In this document: in pieces, positions 21,701-36,400 of the stretch
Numbering within the stretch: the first letter of the stretch is position 1
Layout: each line of letters begins with the position of its first letter
Assembly (NCBI RefSeq): GCF_041381155.1
Contig: NC_091136.1
Coordinates: 48,164,284-48,228,283 of the forward strand
Source of the DNA: Argopecten irradians
Taxonomy: Eukaryota > Mollusca > Bivalvia > Pectinida > Pectinidae
DNA: 64,000 bases
Direction: 5' to 3'
Made by a program: the position numbers and the translations under genes
Notes under the pieces: model-generated
Seen by the model: the letters and a program-made list of their open reading frames with translations, nothing else
What the model was told of the DNA's origin: nothing
Databases searched by the model: none

Positions 21701-24700
21701 ATGGCAAAACTGTATAGAATATCATTTAAATATTTATATTTCTCTGAATACATATTTAAATAAACTTATTTCCTATCAGGTGAGTAAAGCATGCTTTCTA
21801 TGTAAACGCTGTCGTGTATATTTCATTTTAGTAGTATCTCATTATCTCACCATTATGCTACATAAATATTTCAATACCCTGTTATATACAATATACACCA
21901 GGGAGTAAAATGATTCATTGATATGTTGGAAACATTTTATATGTAGTTTAAATGTTCGTCTACTTTAAATACCAAGATCGTTAATGTGTGGCGAAATCAT
22001 TGGGTCAAAATTTATAACACGTTCGGTATGAGTACAACGTAACCGTAATAATATTATGTTAGTTAAACAGGTTAGTTTTGAGTAAACCTTACTACGCTTG
22101 GTGCGAGTCGTTAGCTATTGACCTTACTGGTTGGTTATGATTCCAACCGTAACTCGCTAGGTAGGAGTTCAAGTTTTTAAACACACTAGTTGTGAGGGCC
22201 AAGCGTAACACTAATCCTAACATGCTGGATGTACGGATAGTATGAAGATGCCAGCTAAGATGAATTTCAACATGGTTGTTTGGAGAACATCTGTTTTTGA
22301 ATTAGGTGAGAATAAAGTCTTTTCACATTGACAGGTTAAGGGATAAATGTAAAGTCACACGATTCTATTCGATCTTTCCTACCTCTCCCGCCTCCAGAAT
22401 CTTTCACTGGCTATCTGAATAACACCTGAGTAATGTTTGCTGTTATGCTTTATAAAGATAGTACAATATAAAGCCACACGGAATTAACATACCACAGCCT
22501 CCCAAAGTACAATGCCCTCAACGTGCAGGGCCAGGATTGCTGACCATCAAGGAATGGGACCCTCTCTGTCTGTGAGGTAGAACTGATATCTCTTCGTTTT
22601 CCCCGCCCATTGATTCTCATCTAAGGGGGAAGCTCACGCTATCATTACGCGAAATTAGGACTAGGTTTCAATAAACACGACATGCTAATATATTCCATTT
22701 ATACATAACAGGTTAATTTCAATGCATAATATAAAGGCAATTTATTTGTTTTGTGTCAGGTGAAAGCCAATACAAATACTAGCTGGCAGATATTTGTTCT
22801 GTAAATGTACCGCTATTTTGTAAAATGCGGTAAGTGAAATCCCACACGGGTGTCTTTTGTTCACTTGAGAATAGCATGTATATCGATGAATAGATTAAAT
22901 CCGATACGGTATGTATTTCCACAGAAGAACGATGACACATACACTCATCAGATGTTTTGGCAGAGCAATTATAGATGTATAATGAAATGCTATTATAGTA
23001 GAAAAGAAAACAGCGTTTGATATAAGAAATGTCCTTTACAACTCTGCATTTGATCATAGGAAACTAATATAAGGGAACAATCAGCAAGGTCATGTCCCGG
23101 TCGCAATACAACCTTTGTGTGTTTATCTCGTACCGCAGTATAGTGTAAAATCTCATCATGCTAGCCAGCAACATTTATAAACCTTGCTATATTCTTTTCA
23201 GCTAAAATGGTTAATTTACGTAAAACATAAAGGTTAAATACTTACTGTCAAATCGTTTGAAATCACTACGAAATGAATCCACACATTAGGGATTCCATTA
23301 TAGCTCTTCCTGTTTTGACATATTCTATTGTCATTAAAATAGTAAATTCTACCGTCTGTTAACAACTATTCATTCATATTATTATTCATATGAAGTGTCT
23401 CAAATTCACATTAACCAAATGATCATATGATTAAAACGCTTTAGCCAGGCAAATGAAGCATGTCATTTATAGAATTAAGGGTACGGTGTACAATAACTTA
23501 AGATATGGTCTTCAGTTGAAAAAAATGTATATGTGATGGTATTTGTTATTCTAGATGGTAAAACTATTCTTGTAAAAAGAGTACTTTGATGGTTGTTCTA
23601 TACTGCTAAAACACAACAATGATCTCGAAGGTCAATTCATTTGTTTTCATGTTTATGCAATTAACATTTCTGGAATTCAAGAACAATAAACGTATTCCTA
23701 TTTCATCTGTGTTATTGAAACGAAAATGGAAGAAGTGTGTTTTAGACGGGACAACAAAGCTATTGTGTTTCATTGATCAATAAACGAGTTTCGAGCATAA
23801 ATAAATAGTTTCGGAAATGAATTTCCCTTAAAACTCACGTACAAACAAGACTGAAATTCAACCCTGTCCTACGATCCATTGTAAAGTTAGGGTTAACTGT
23901 CAAAAGCTTAGTTTTAAACACAATTGTCTAGACATTCTGATAACTGATATAAGGCTCTCAACTTTCCTGACTACCGATTGCAAGCCTTTTGTTCTTCGGT
24001 AAATAAACAAAAATCAATGTTTTTTTGTTTAGTTAATTACAGATCTCATCATAATATGTAAACTGTGGGTATTCAATCAGTTATTGATCGTCCTAGGTTG
24101 ACCCCCAGTTAGTGGTAAAGTAAACATCAAATAACAACCATGTCACCAAGGGAACTGTACTTTTTCAGGTGGGAAACATTTCATTGTCTAGACTTAATAT
24201 GTATTGTCATGAAGCCTGTTAAAACTGCAACGATCTACTGCGATCATAATACATACAGGTTACACAACCTATAAAAACTGCACTAACAAACTGCATCAGG
24301 AATGTTCGTCATCTCCCTACATAAAGTTCCACCACTCGTCTACTTCGACATAAACACTTCTTTAATTTACGCCATCGCCCTTACAATGTCATGACAATAA
24401 TTTAATTCCAGTGAATCTTCCAAAATACATAATTAACCTTCTAATATAGACAGGTGATAATCAACCTGTCAATAAACGACACCACTTTTAGAATTAACAT
24501 CACTAAAAGAATATATATCAAATATTACAATAGGGAGATATTACATCCTACATTTTGTACCTAACGAAATAAGTCTAAGAACATTCTACCATTCAATAGT
24601 TTTTAAACGTATTAATAATGAAAGTAATTGATCTACAAATTAAGACATCTAAATATCCATACAATCCCCAAACCTACCTAAATACAATATCAACGGAGCT

Positions 24701-25998
24701 TACCATCATTGGTACATTTCAAAAGTCGTCAACCAAGTTTGCTAACATCTGCTTCCCTAGATCAAATGAGCTAACATTTTACTTCAAGACAATTTCTTAC
24801 TTGAAATACATATGTGATAAAATATAGAATTCACAAAACATTCTGTATTTCTGTATTCAAGGTAACACAAACTGTATCAATGACTTTTTGTTCATTATAA
24901 AATTAGTTTGCAACAAATTACAAATGTGCTTCGAATTACGTATTATAGCATGTCACCGATGTATTCGATAATAGGACAAATTTCACACTACATACCTATT
25001 CGACACAACCAGAGTTCCCCTTCTAATAGTTTGGATATCACGTCTCGTGTGTGTCCTAGTTTATCCATATCTCACACCGCCTCACTCATTAATATACACA
25101 AAACACTAATTGATTACCGTGAAATGCACGCCGCTAAAAGTCATCGATGTGCATTACCGTTCTGGATCGCTATATACGAGTTCACGTTTTTTTTGTAAAG
25201 TCCTTTAAATATGTCTGGCCCATTGAGTCCACGCCACGAGTTGTTATAGATCAACGTTCGGTCTAGGTCCCCCATGTAAAACACCAGCTTCAGTGTACTT
25301 ACTTCGATTGGCCTTTTTACAGAATATTGAATCCGTCAACAAATGTATTTAATGTTTATTTAGCCTCACTCGAGCAATCACATTCATCGGACGAACAGCT
25401 TGTCACACCGACAAACAATGCAGTACATTTACATAGTGTTTTTAAGATAAATATTTGTTAAAATTTAATTTGCGGCGATTTCTATTACCAATAAATACCA
25501 ACAGTAAGATGATGGTGTCCGTATTTCTCTAGAAAAATAAGGTATTTCTCTAGTCTTGTAAGCTGAAGATACCGACACATACCGTACCAAATGGTAGAAA
25601 TCCGCACACATTCAATTACTTATTACAAATATCAAACAGGTCGGAAAGAACCTTTGAGATTAATGTAAACAGTACATAAAAACCTTAATTCGACTTCTGT
25701 AAATCGACATTGATCAGAGGTGTTGTACGTAATCTGGATACACTGTGGACAATCTATACTCACGGAGCGTATCCAGGGTATACCACTGCCAACACAGCCC
25801 GGCCCAAGTATTCGAGACACACTCGCTCTCATTGATAACTCCCTGACGTTCCTGTCCCTCCAACAACCAACCCCTCTAACTAACCGCAGCCAATGGGAGT
25901 GGAAAACGTATACAGTGTCAGTAGTCATGACAGACATTGAACTTTTTTAACCCCCCCCCTATTTTGTATCACAATCAACCTCATTTTAAATATGAATT
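18706..25998. other. Long gene-poor stretch (part 1)
   Basis: About 7.3 kb of AT-rich DNA without a supportable gene. It may contain a long intron and upstream exons of the gene ending at 17769. Around 25730-25960 the composition becomes less AT-rich and holds an AGCCAATGG (CCAAT-type) site, which could mark a promoter or first exon on either strand, followed by a C9 run at about 25953. No tRNA or other RNA gene is seen. Confidence 0.4.
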
Positions 25999-26239
25999 AC
26001 AGATAGAGTAACCCGCATTACTGCTGAACAGTGTCCTCAGGAAAACCACAACTGCCACGAAGCAATGCTGAATCATGCTGAAAATGTGAAGGCAAGGGAA
26101 ATCGAAGCTTCATAGGAAGGCGAATTACGGAGTATTTTGGAGGCGTATGAGTCTCCTGATAAGAAAACCGACACACACAAAATAATCCAGGTTATCTCAT
26201 ATTTGGTAAGAGGCTCTTCAGATCCCGAAGATAAATAAA
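25999..26239 (+). pseudogene. Possible decayed coding fragment
   Basis: One plus-strand frame reads as about 75 codons of protein-like composition (RVTRITAEQCPQENHN, then EAMLNHAENVKAREIEAS, a TAG, then EGELRSILEAYESPDKKTDT and IIQVISYLVRGSSDPEDK, stop). The charged, non-AT-driven composition stands out from its surroundings. It could be a pseudogene relic, or two exons joined around the TAG, since TTCATAG is acceptor-like. No family is recognised. Confidence 0.3.
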
Positions 26240-29200
26240 CGGAATGCTTGATAAAGAATCATGCAGTTTCAACAGAGGAAAGTCAACCAAGAACTACATT
26301 GAGAAGCAAACCATTAACAATTAGAATTTTCCAAAATGGAAGTCTTTTTAATGTACTGAATCTGCTAATATATAAATAAAGAAAAATCAAGATTTTGTTT
26401 TATAATTATAAGACAATCATGACCGGAAACGAACTTTAAATACAATATACTATTATAGACTACTAATACGAGTATGGCGAAGAGGAAGTTGACTGTTTAT
26501 GTACCAGAAAACAACTACATGTTGTATAACTAAATAAAACATTAATTAATAAAGACGGTTTTGTCATGATAGAACAAGTACATTGAACAAGGATCAAAAT
26601 GGGTCATTAAACATTTGAATTACATATATCATACTTTAAAATATGTTCATATTTAAGTAAAACTGTGACGTCATACGTAATGGAATGCACCGTCATAAAC
26701 AGATGGCATCCATGTGTCCACACCTAATGCTTGTTTTCATTACATTGATTGCATAATTTTCCCATGTCTTCGCTTTTTACAAGCCAAGGTTCAAATTCTT
26801 ACAACTAATGTCCAAACCCTATTTTGCTTTCAATAACCAATGGTTATGCCATGCTAATCGTTGGATTACTGTTTCCCACTATCTATAAATTAATTTGTGT
26901 TGTAATTGTGATTGAATGTGTTTAATCGGGAGCATTTATGGTCTAATAACAGACCGTGGCGCCATATGTAGATATTAATTGAAGCTGTGACCATTATCCA
27001 AATTTGAAATTCTTTGTTGTCTTTGCATCTACTGATAACCTGTTTAAAAGATCTAGTTTTCTGAAACCAGTGGTCAAATTATCATAAACCTTTAAAAACC
27101 AATGTTTACACTAACACAGCTATATATCCTGGTATTGCTCTCTCACGAGAAATATTCATCAAATGATTATCATCCGCAAACAGAATTGTTTTTCGATGAT
27201 ATTACATTGGCTTCACTATCAATCTATCAAAATGAACACAATTGAAAGTATAGATAACATTAACATATTGACTTAACACATATTTCAGACAATGTATCAA
27301 ATTGTTTCACGTCAGTTTACTTATACACTATAACAACCTACCGTATTCCATCCAACGCTTCAGCTTCATTTTCCATTGCAAATAAAGTTTTGATATTGAT
27401 TTATTCTTAGAACGGAACAAGGTATTTCAGGAAAGTATAGCCATTGCACCATTGGCAGACTGAAGTCTATTACGTCGCTCCCATACTTGGAATATAGTAA
27501 GATGTCTTCATTCGGTGCAATGATCTATGGTGTATTTTGGCATCTTTGAAACCCTTATTAAAAAACTTCCCGAAAGGAAAGACTGTTAGCATTCATTTAC
27601 AATCTCAAGTCACTGCTGTACGCTGATCCCTAAGAATAAGTTGACTGTATGATCTCTTTGATTTGATATTCGATACTCAGGAAGATTCAATGCTTTTCGT
27701 CATACCAAAGAACGAAATTAATCGATTACTACCAGGTTTCCATGGTGATTAAATCCCTACAAAACGTATATTTTCCTGGTGATGTTGCTAGAGCGGAAGT
27801 GAGGATGCTATTACATCTGTAGGTCTTGTCCGTGTAGTGTATAACGGACTGGGGCTTTATTATTTATGTGGTGTGACAAGCTAGTAGGTCTCCAACGTGT
27901 CTTTGGTCACTGGTCAAAGATAGTCTGGACCAGAATACATCAATCATCCGAGGACTGTCATAGTCGCGACAAATATTGAACCATATGGATATGTGTGTAC
28001 TAGACATTATAAAGGAGACTATAGCTTATCAAACTACATAGCATTTGAATTAAATATACTAGCAATTTTATATACAAGATACATTTTTCTATGTAAGAAT
28101 GTTGCAACAAATATTGAATTCATATTGGTGAGTATTTATATCGAGAAAGGTGGATGAACTAGAAATTAGCAACGGGAAAGCACCATTGGTAAACTGACTT
28201 TTAAAATATTTCTAACCTTTACAATCTCGGTTTCATTGAATCAATGGATATGCTTGCTACTATGATAGAGGAATAATTGACCAAGATTCAGCAGGATATA
28301 TCAAAGTAAGTTATGCATTAAATATCAAAGGTAATAAGTAATACATTTACCTTCTTTTGCTGTCATTAAATACCAACGCGTCCCCACACTATACTTCCTG
28401 CCGATCACGTCTAACTGTCTGAGCCAAGTTGGGCTCCTGTTCCACAAGTATGATTAATTAATTCTGATGCATTCTCAATGACGTGCTAGCTTTTTACAGT
28501 GTACACGCTGTTGTCTCTGTCGTGAGGGGCACTGGATATCTATAAAACATCAGGATTAAATACTCCACGTCTTCATTATAATCAATTATGTGTTTAAGAT
28601 TTTAATGAAAGCCCGTCACCACTAGTGAAAGACTATCTGTATCACGGATGAGCTCACATAACACTGAATAGAAATAATAGTGTTAACACCGGGTTTACTC
28701 GGCTTGAATACTGATATTAAACATACATGTTTTAATATTTTCAATCTGAACACACCTTTTGAAATAAAACACCCTTTCCTATGCATAGATTATTGTAGTA
28801 ATGTACAATACCTTTAACTACTCATAGTGTTTGTCTAGGTAGGGGGTGGTATAAAATAATTATGCCTGGCTATGTATTACGTATTCTACATTTAACTACT
28901 CCGAAGAGTGGTTTTCTGAGTGTTCATTTAATTTGAGGTTAAGGTTAAAAATGAACCATAATGTAATATAATAAAGAAACCATAATTAACATGGATCATA
29001 CGAGAGCAATATATACGTAAGAATTCCACAAAACGTATGGACCAGTGACTCCTAAAGAATGAGCGCGTTCTACTTCAAAGTAGACAACATCATGTAGGTT
29101 AAATCTTGATTATGATACAAGCTGAATTGTGTCGACAGAGAAGCCACACCAAAACACTGAACAACTGAACATGGGTGATTTATATCGTTTAGGCAAACAG

Positions 29201-30426
29201 CTCATTTACTGATGACATCATGATGTTCAATACATGATCTTTTCCAACAGGTATTATATGACTGGTGTTTTTGCTGTGTATTGATTGGCTGATGTGTTTG
29301 TAAGTATTTATCAAATGAAATATCAATCCCGAAATCAGCGGCGAAAAGCACGCAAGATTACTGGACTGAAACTATATATCTCACGCGAGTCCAGTAACCT
29401 GTGTCAAAAATAGATCGAGGGAATACCTTTAGATGTAACGTCATAATCTGTCTTGACGCTGAGTCGTACCCAAATATAGCGTAAAGCGTCATTCCGAATT
29501 CAATGACGTCAGGATAACCTATTGTGATGTCTTCAGTATAGTCGGCAACATCTGTCGGAAGGCAACACGTTTATTACGACCAATGGTCAACAACTGCAAA
29601 CTCCAGTAATAAAACGGAAAACGTACAAGAATACAAGACGAACGGTTTTAGTATAGTCTTTTTAAAGTTGTATTTCTTGTAATTTTCACCATCACAAAAC
29701 TGTCATAAAACATACAATATGTGAATGCTTTTGTATATGATGGTTCAGATCCATAAAAGCACCAATATACTATTGACATAGTGGTAAGTGTCGCATGCAA
29801 TATCACACGTTTTACCCGTACAGATCGGAATAGATCGTGTACACGTAGAAAATCATTATTTAAATTTAATTATTCAATAACTTTACAAAAGTTTTAATAC
29901 GAACTTTACAAACCTCGATGAATATGAGAAGTTTCAAACTTAGAGAGAAGAAAAATAACATAGAACACTTTCAATGGTTTTCTAAGACAAAATCAGAAAC
30001 AGTTAAGGACTTGTTTTCATGTGGATTAGGTTTATATCACTTACTCGAGCTCACATTATCCACCAGAAAATGGGTAGATAATTGTATTGTCAAAACTTTT
30101 ATTTATTTCAATTAATTATGAAACAATGCATAAATATTTACTAGAAGAGAATGATAATTCATCTAAACATAGCAAAGTAAAAACACAAAAGCATGTACAT
30201 GTATCAATTTCCCCCATAAAGACAATGAAACGAAATTTTCAAACCCGAGCAGAGCTTAAGCTATCGCCTGCGTAGATAACCTATATGTAGGTCACACACT
30301 CTTGGTGATCCCGCTGGTACAGAACATCAGACAAGTGTAACCGTAATTGTTTCAAGGTCGTGAACTTGATATTACTAGGCTGGCAATGATAACAACTATA
30401 ATAGTTAGCTAACGAGTTGTATCAAA
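26240..30426. other. Long gene-poor stretch (part 2), upstream of the SLC46-like gene
   Basis: AT-rich DNA with no supportable gene. It must include the promoter and 5' UTR of the transporter starting at 30427, but no TATA box or initiator is convincing. A small inverted pair (TTACTGGACT near 29358 and AGTCCAGTAA near 29388) is the only local structure noted. Confidence 0.4.
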
Positions 30427-33400
30427 ATGGTCGCGATGTCATACGCAAATGAAAGCAAGCCGTTATTGGAACAAGCACATAATTCAGAATCAGCAAGCAA
30501 CATACAATGGAATCGAACTCATTTAGACACAACTGGTTATTCTCAGACAAAGAAAAAACAGGTACTGACGACAGTCACAGTGGGAAACTTTAACTCCCAA
30601 CAGGATATAACATATAATGACATTGACAACGTGTCTACAAATCGGTCTTCAGACAATGAAATCGTGCCCGAGGAGTGGGAAGAAAAATGTCCATCGTCCG
30701 AGCAGACGTTACTTCCGGTCATACATGAGGAACCAAGAAGAAACTGTAGTGGAGTTCTTTGCCTACAGCGAGTGTATATCTGTCTTGTTGTATCACTCTA
30801 TTACTTTGCGATTATGATTGACGATGAGGCCTGGCCACAACTCGTACGTAGTCGGGTGGTAAAGGATATGGGGGTCAACTTGTCACAAATAAAAAGTGAA
30901 CATTGCGCAGTGAACATCACAGTCGCCAATAACACCGATGTTCAAGTTCAAAAACGGAGCGCAACCATCAATACCTATTTCCTGATAGCGGCATACATTC
31001 CGGCAATTTTCTCGAACCTTGTCATAGGAAGATTGTCGGATAAATTCGGGAGGAAAATCGGGTTGTTTACAGCCATTGCAGGTGCCATTTTGAAATACTC
31101 TTCCATTGCAGTTTGTATACATTATGACTTGGATATTGATATAAGCTATGCTGGTTTTATTCTTTATGGACTTTCTGGAACTTACACTGTCGCTTCACAG
31201 ACATCAAATGCTTGTGCTGCGGACATAACTGAAGCAGGAAAAGATCGAACCTTCTTCTTTTCGGTTATTGCTTTCTTCAAAGGGTTTACATCTATGCTGG
31301 GCCAAATCCTCGTTGGCTACATCATACAATATGTCGAACAGTTCTTTGTTTATGTCATTGCTATAGGTGTAATGGTGTGTACGTTCTTCATTGTTGCTTT
31401 CTGTCTTTCTAGTTCGCCACAAAGTGAAAACCTCAATATCAAGCATAATGAAGAATCACATCAACCCACAACAGAAAACAAAAGAGATGTTCTTACGAGA
31501 TCTACTCGCGCGTTACAGTGCGCGCTCCTTGCCGCGTACATCCTCACGTGTTTACGTGACATGGGAGTGACGACAGTAGCATCTTTGTACGTATTAGATT
31601 CTCCTTTTTGTTGGACGTCTGTAAAGATTGGATGGCTGTTATCAATGTTCTCGGGCTGTAAACTTGTTGGCTTGTTTTTGGTGGGACTGTTTCAGAAATG
31701 TGTTAGTGACGTCACTATTGTTACCACGGGGACAATCATGACTGCAGCCTCGTTTTTTATTTTCACATTCGCCTATGATGACGTCATGATTTTCAGTGGT
31801 ATGTATGTTAATAAGAAATAAATCTGAAGGTTAGCACTCTCATTCTTATTGTCTACCAATCATTGCACTGGGAGGTCACGAGTGTCATAAACCAGGCATG
31901 TAATGCTGCTTAAACATTGTGCTTACCCTCAAATGATTAAGCGGTAAGGACAAATTGATCATGGCGCATTATATTGAATAGTACCATTAAATTTTAAATT
32001 CTATGAACCATTGTTTATTGTGATATCTACTAAAATGAAACTGGAATAATTACATTTCAGTTCCCGTATTAGGATTTATGGGGGATCTGGGATATCCGTT
32101 GACCAGTTCTATGCTGTCCGGGGTCACTTCGCTGGACAAACAAGGTGACTTCCATGGAGTACAATTACCGAAAAATACATTTTTGTGATTTCACGAATTC
32201 GTCATTGCGCTTAAGTATTCAGAATAGAATTAGTGTTTGTTCACCGTATTTAACGAGGGTCAGGATACAGTTCTGCCAACTGACAGATGTCTACATAGCA
32301 AGCAAATCATACTTAATCTGGTTTGGGTCATATCAAAAATATTTTTCGGCCATAAAGATTTCTTTTTTTCTTTTTTTTTGTCGACAAATTCAAAATAAAA
32401 CAGGCTTAATTTGGCAAGCTAAATGCGTGGTCGTTGTTTACTTTAATTAATTTATAATGATTCTCTGGTTATTCAGATGTCAATTACTCTTCATTTGTTG
32501 CAGGGTTTGTGTTTTCTCTGCTGGGGTTGGTAGAGAGTGCTGGTACATTGTTCAGTGGCCTCTGTCTCAACACACTGTACTTCGCCACGGTTGGGTGGAT
32601 GAATGGGTTTGTCTTCCTGCTGGCTGCCGTCATCTGTCTTCTGTGTGTTCCGCTCTACATGTGGGTATACCTTTCTATCCATGACAGTCAAGAATCATAT
32701 ATGATGCAAACATTTGTATCTGTTTTGGACGTTATAATGTATACACAATGGCATTGTCGCCTCTCTACTCATGATCGTCAAGTATCACATCTATTGCACA
32801 TCCTTGTACAGGTTTGTTTTTATATTGATATGCTAACACAACATACAACTTTATATTTCATGGATGTCTCTATTGGTAGACAATAAACCTGGCAAAAACT
32901 AAGCTAATGAATTGTTGATCGCAAATCACCAGAGCGACACATGTTTACAACATAGCTAACTCATAATGCCATCAACATGTTAGTCTGTTTCAACATAGCT
33001 AACTCATAATGTCATCAACATGTTAGTCTGTTTCCAACAGAGCTAACTCATAATGCCATCAACATGTAGTCTGTTTCCAACATAGCTAACTCATAATGCC
33101 ATCAACATGTTAGTCTGTTTCCAACAGAGCTAACTCATAATGCCATCAACATGTTAGTCTGTTTCCAACATAGCTAACTCATAATGCCATCAACATGTTA
33201 GTCTGTTTTCAACAAGCATCTATGCTACTCATAATGCCATCAACATGTTAGTCTGTTTCCAACAGAGCTAACTCATAATGCCATCAACATGTTGTCTGTT
33301 CCAACATAGCTAACTCATAATGCCATCAACATGTTAGTCTGTTTCAAACAGAGCTAACTCATAATGCCATCAACATGTTAGTCTGTTTCAACAGAGCTAA

Positions 33401-36400
33401 CTCATAATGCCATCAACATGTTAGTCTGTTTCAACAACAAGCTAACTCATAATGCCATCAACATGTAAGTCTGTTTCAACATAGCTAACTCATAATGCCA
33501 TCAACATGTTAGTCTGTTTACAACAGAGCTAACTCATAATGCCATCAACATGTTAGTCTGTTTCAACATAGCTAACTCATAATGCCATCAACATGTTAGT
33601 CTGTTTCAACAGAGCTAACTCATAATGCCATCAACATGTTAGTCTGTTTCCAACATAGCTAACTCATAATGCCATCAACATGTTAGTCTGTTACAACATA
33701 GCTAACTCATAATGCCATCAACATGTTAGTCTGTTTCCAACAGAGCTAACTCATAATGCCATCAACATGTTAGTCTGTTTCAACATAGCTAACTCATAAT
33801 GCCATCAACATGTTAGTCTGTTTCCAACAGAGCTAACTCATAATGCCATCAACATGTTAGTCTGTTTCCAACAGAGCTAACTCATAATGCCATCAACATG
33901 TTAGTCGTGTTTCCAACAAGCTAACTCATAATGCCATCAACATGTTAGTCTGTTTCCAACATAGCTAACTCATAATGCCATCAACATGTTAGTCTGTTTA
34001 CAACATAGCTAACTCATAATGCCATCAACATGTTAGTCTGTTTCAACATAGCTAACTCATAATGTCATCAACATGTAAGTCTGTTTCAACAGAGCTAACT
34101 CATAATGCCATCAACATGTTAGTCTGTTTACAACAGAGCTAACTCATAATGCCATCAACATGTAAGTCTGTTTCCAACATAGCTAACTCATAATGCCATC
34201 AACATGTAAGTCTGTTTCAACATAGCTAACTCATAATGCCATCAACATGTTAGTCTGTTTCCAACAGAGCTAACTCATAATGCCATCAACATGTTAGTCT
34301 GTTTTCAACATAGCTAACTCATAATGCCTCATCAACATGTTAGTCTGTTTCCAACATAGCTAACTCATAATGCCATCAACATGTAAGTCTGTTTCCAACA
34401 GAGCTAACTCATAATGCCATCAACATGTTAGTCTGTTTCCAACAGAGCTTACTCATAATGCCATCAACATGTTAGTCTGTTTCCAACAGAGCTAACTCAT
34501 AATGCCATCAACATGTTAGTCTGTTTCAACAGAGCTAACTCATAATGCCATCAACATGTTAGTCTGTTTCCAACATAGCTAACTCATAATGCCATCAACA
34601 TGTTAGTCTGTTTCCAACTATAGCTAACTCATAATGCCATCAACATGTTAGTCTGTTCACATAGCTAACTCATAATGCCATCAACATGTAAGTCTGTTTT
34701 ACCCATCGTAGTCTGTTCAACAGAGCTAACTCATAATGTCATCAACATGTTAGTCTGTTTCCAACAGAGCTAACTCATAATGCCATCAACATGTTAGTCT
34801 GTTTCCAACATAGCTAACTCATAATGCCATCAACATGTTAGTCTGTTTCCAACATAGCTAACTCATAATGCCATCAACATGTTAGTCTGTTTCAACTCCA
34901 CATAGCTAACTCATAATGCCATCAACATGTATGTCTAGTCTGTTTACAACATAGCTAACTCATAATGCCCATCAACATGTTAGTCTGTTTCAACAGAGCT
35001 TACTCATAATGCCATCAACATGTTAGTCTGTTTCCAACAGAGCTAACTCATAATGCCATCAACATGTTAGTCTGTTTCCAACAGAGCTAACTCATAATGC
35101 CATCAACATGTTAGTCTGTTTCCAACAGAGCTAACATAATGCCATCAACATGTTAGTCTGTTTCCAACATAGCTAACTCATAATGCCATCAACATGTTAG
35201 TCTGTTTCCAACATAGCTAACTCATAATGCCATCAACATGTTAGTCTGTTTCCAACAGAGCTAACTCATAATGCCATCAACATGTTAGTCTGTTTCCAAC
35301 AGAGCTAACTCATAATGCCATCAACATGTTAGTCTGTTTCCAACAGAGCTAACTCATAATGCCATCAACATGTTAGTCTGTTTCCAACATAGCTAACTCA
35401 TAATGCCATCAACATGTTAGTCTGTTTACAACATAGCTAACTCATAATGCCATCAACATGTTAGTCTGTTTCCAACATAGCTAACTCATAATGCCATCAA
35501 CATGTTAGTCTGTTTCCAACAGAGCTAACTCATAATGTCATCAACATGTTAGTCTGTTTCCAACAGAGCTAACTCATAATGCCATCAACATGTTAGTCTG
35601 TTTCCAACATAGCTAACTCATAATGCCATCAACATGTTAGTCTGTTTCCAACATAGCTAACTCATAATGCCATCAACATGTTAGTCTGTTTCCAACATAG
35701 CTAACTCATAATGCCATCAACATGTTAGTCTGTTTCCAACATAGCTAACTCATAATGCCATCAACATGTTAGTCTGTTTCCAACAGAGCTAACTCATAAT
35801 GCCATCAACATGTTAGTCTGTTTCCAACAGAGCTAACTCATAATGCATCAACATAGTCTGCCATCAACATGTTAATGCCAGTCTGTTTCCAACATAGCTA
35901 ACTCATAATGCCATCAACATGTTAGTCTGTTTTAGCTAACTCATAATGCATCAACATGTTAGTCTGTTTCAACAGAGCTAACTCATAATGCCATCAACAT
36001 GTTAGTCTGTTTCCAACATAGCTAACTCATAATGCCATCAACATGTTAGTCTGTTTCCAACAGAGCTAACTCATAATGCCATCAACATGTTAGTCTGTTT
36101 CCAACATAGCTAACTCATAATGCCATCAACATGTTAGTCTGTTTCCAACAGAGCTAACTCATAATGCCATCAACATGTTAGTCTGTTTCCAACATAGCTA
36201 ACTCATAATGCCATCAACATGTTAGTCTGTTTCCAACATAGCTAACTCATAATGCCATCAACATGTTAGTCTGTTTCCAACAGAGCTAACTCATAATGCC
36301 ATCAACATGTTAGTCTGTTTACAACATAGCTAACTCATAATGCCATCAACATGTTAGTCTGTTTCAACAGAGCTTACTCATAATGCCATCAACATGTTAG

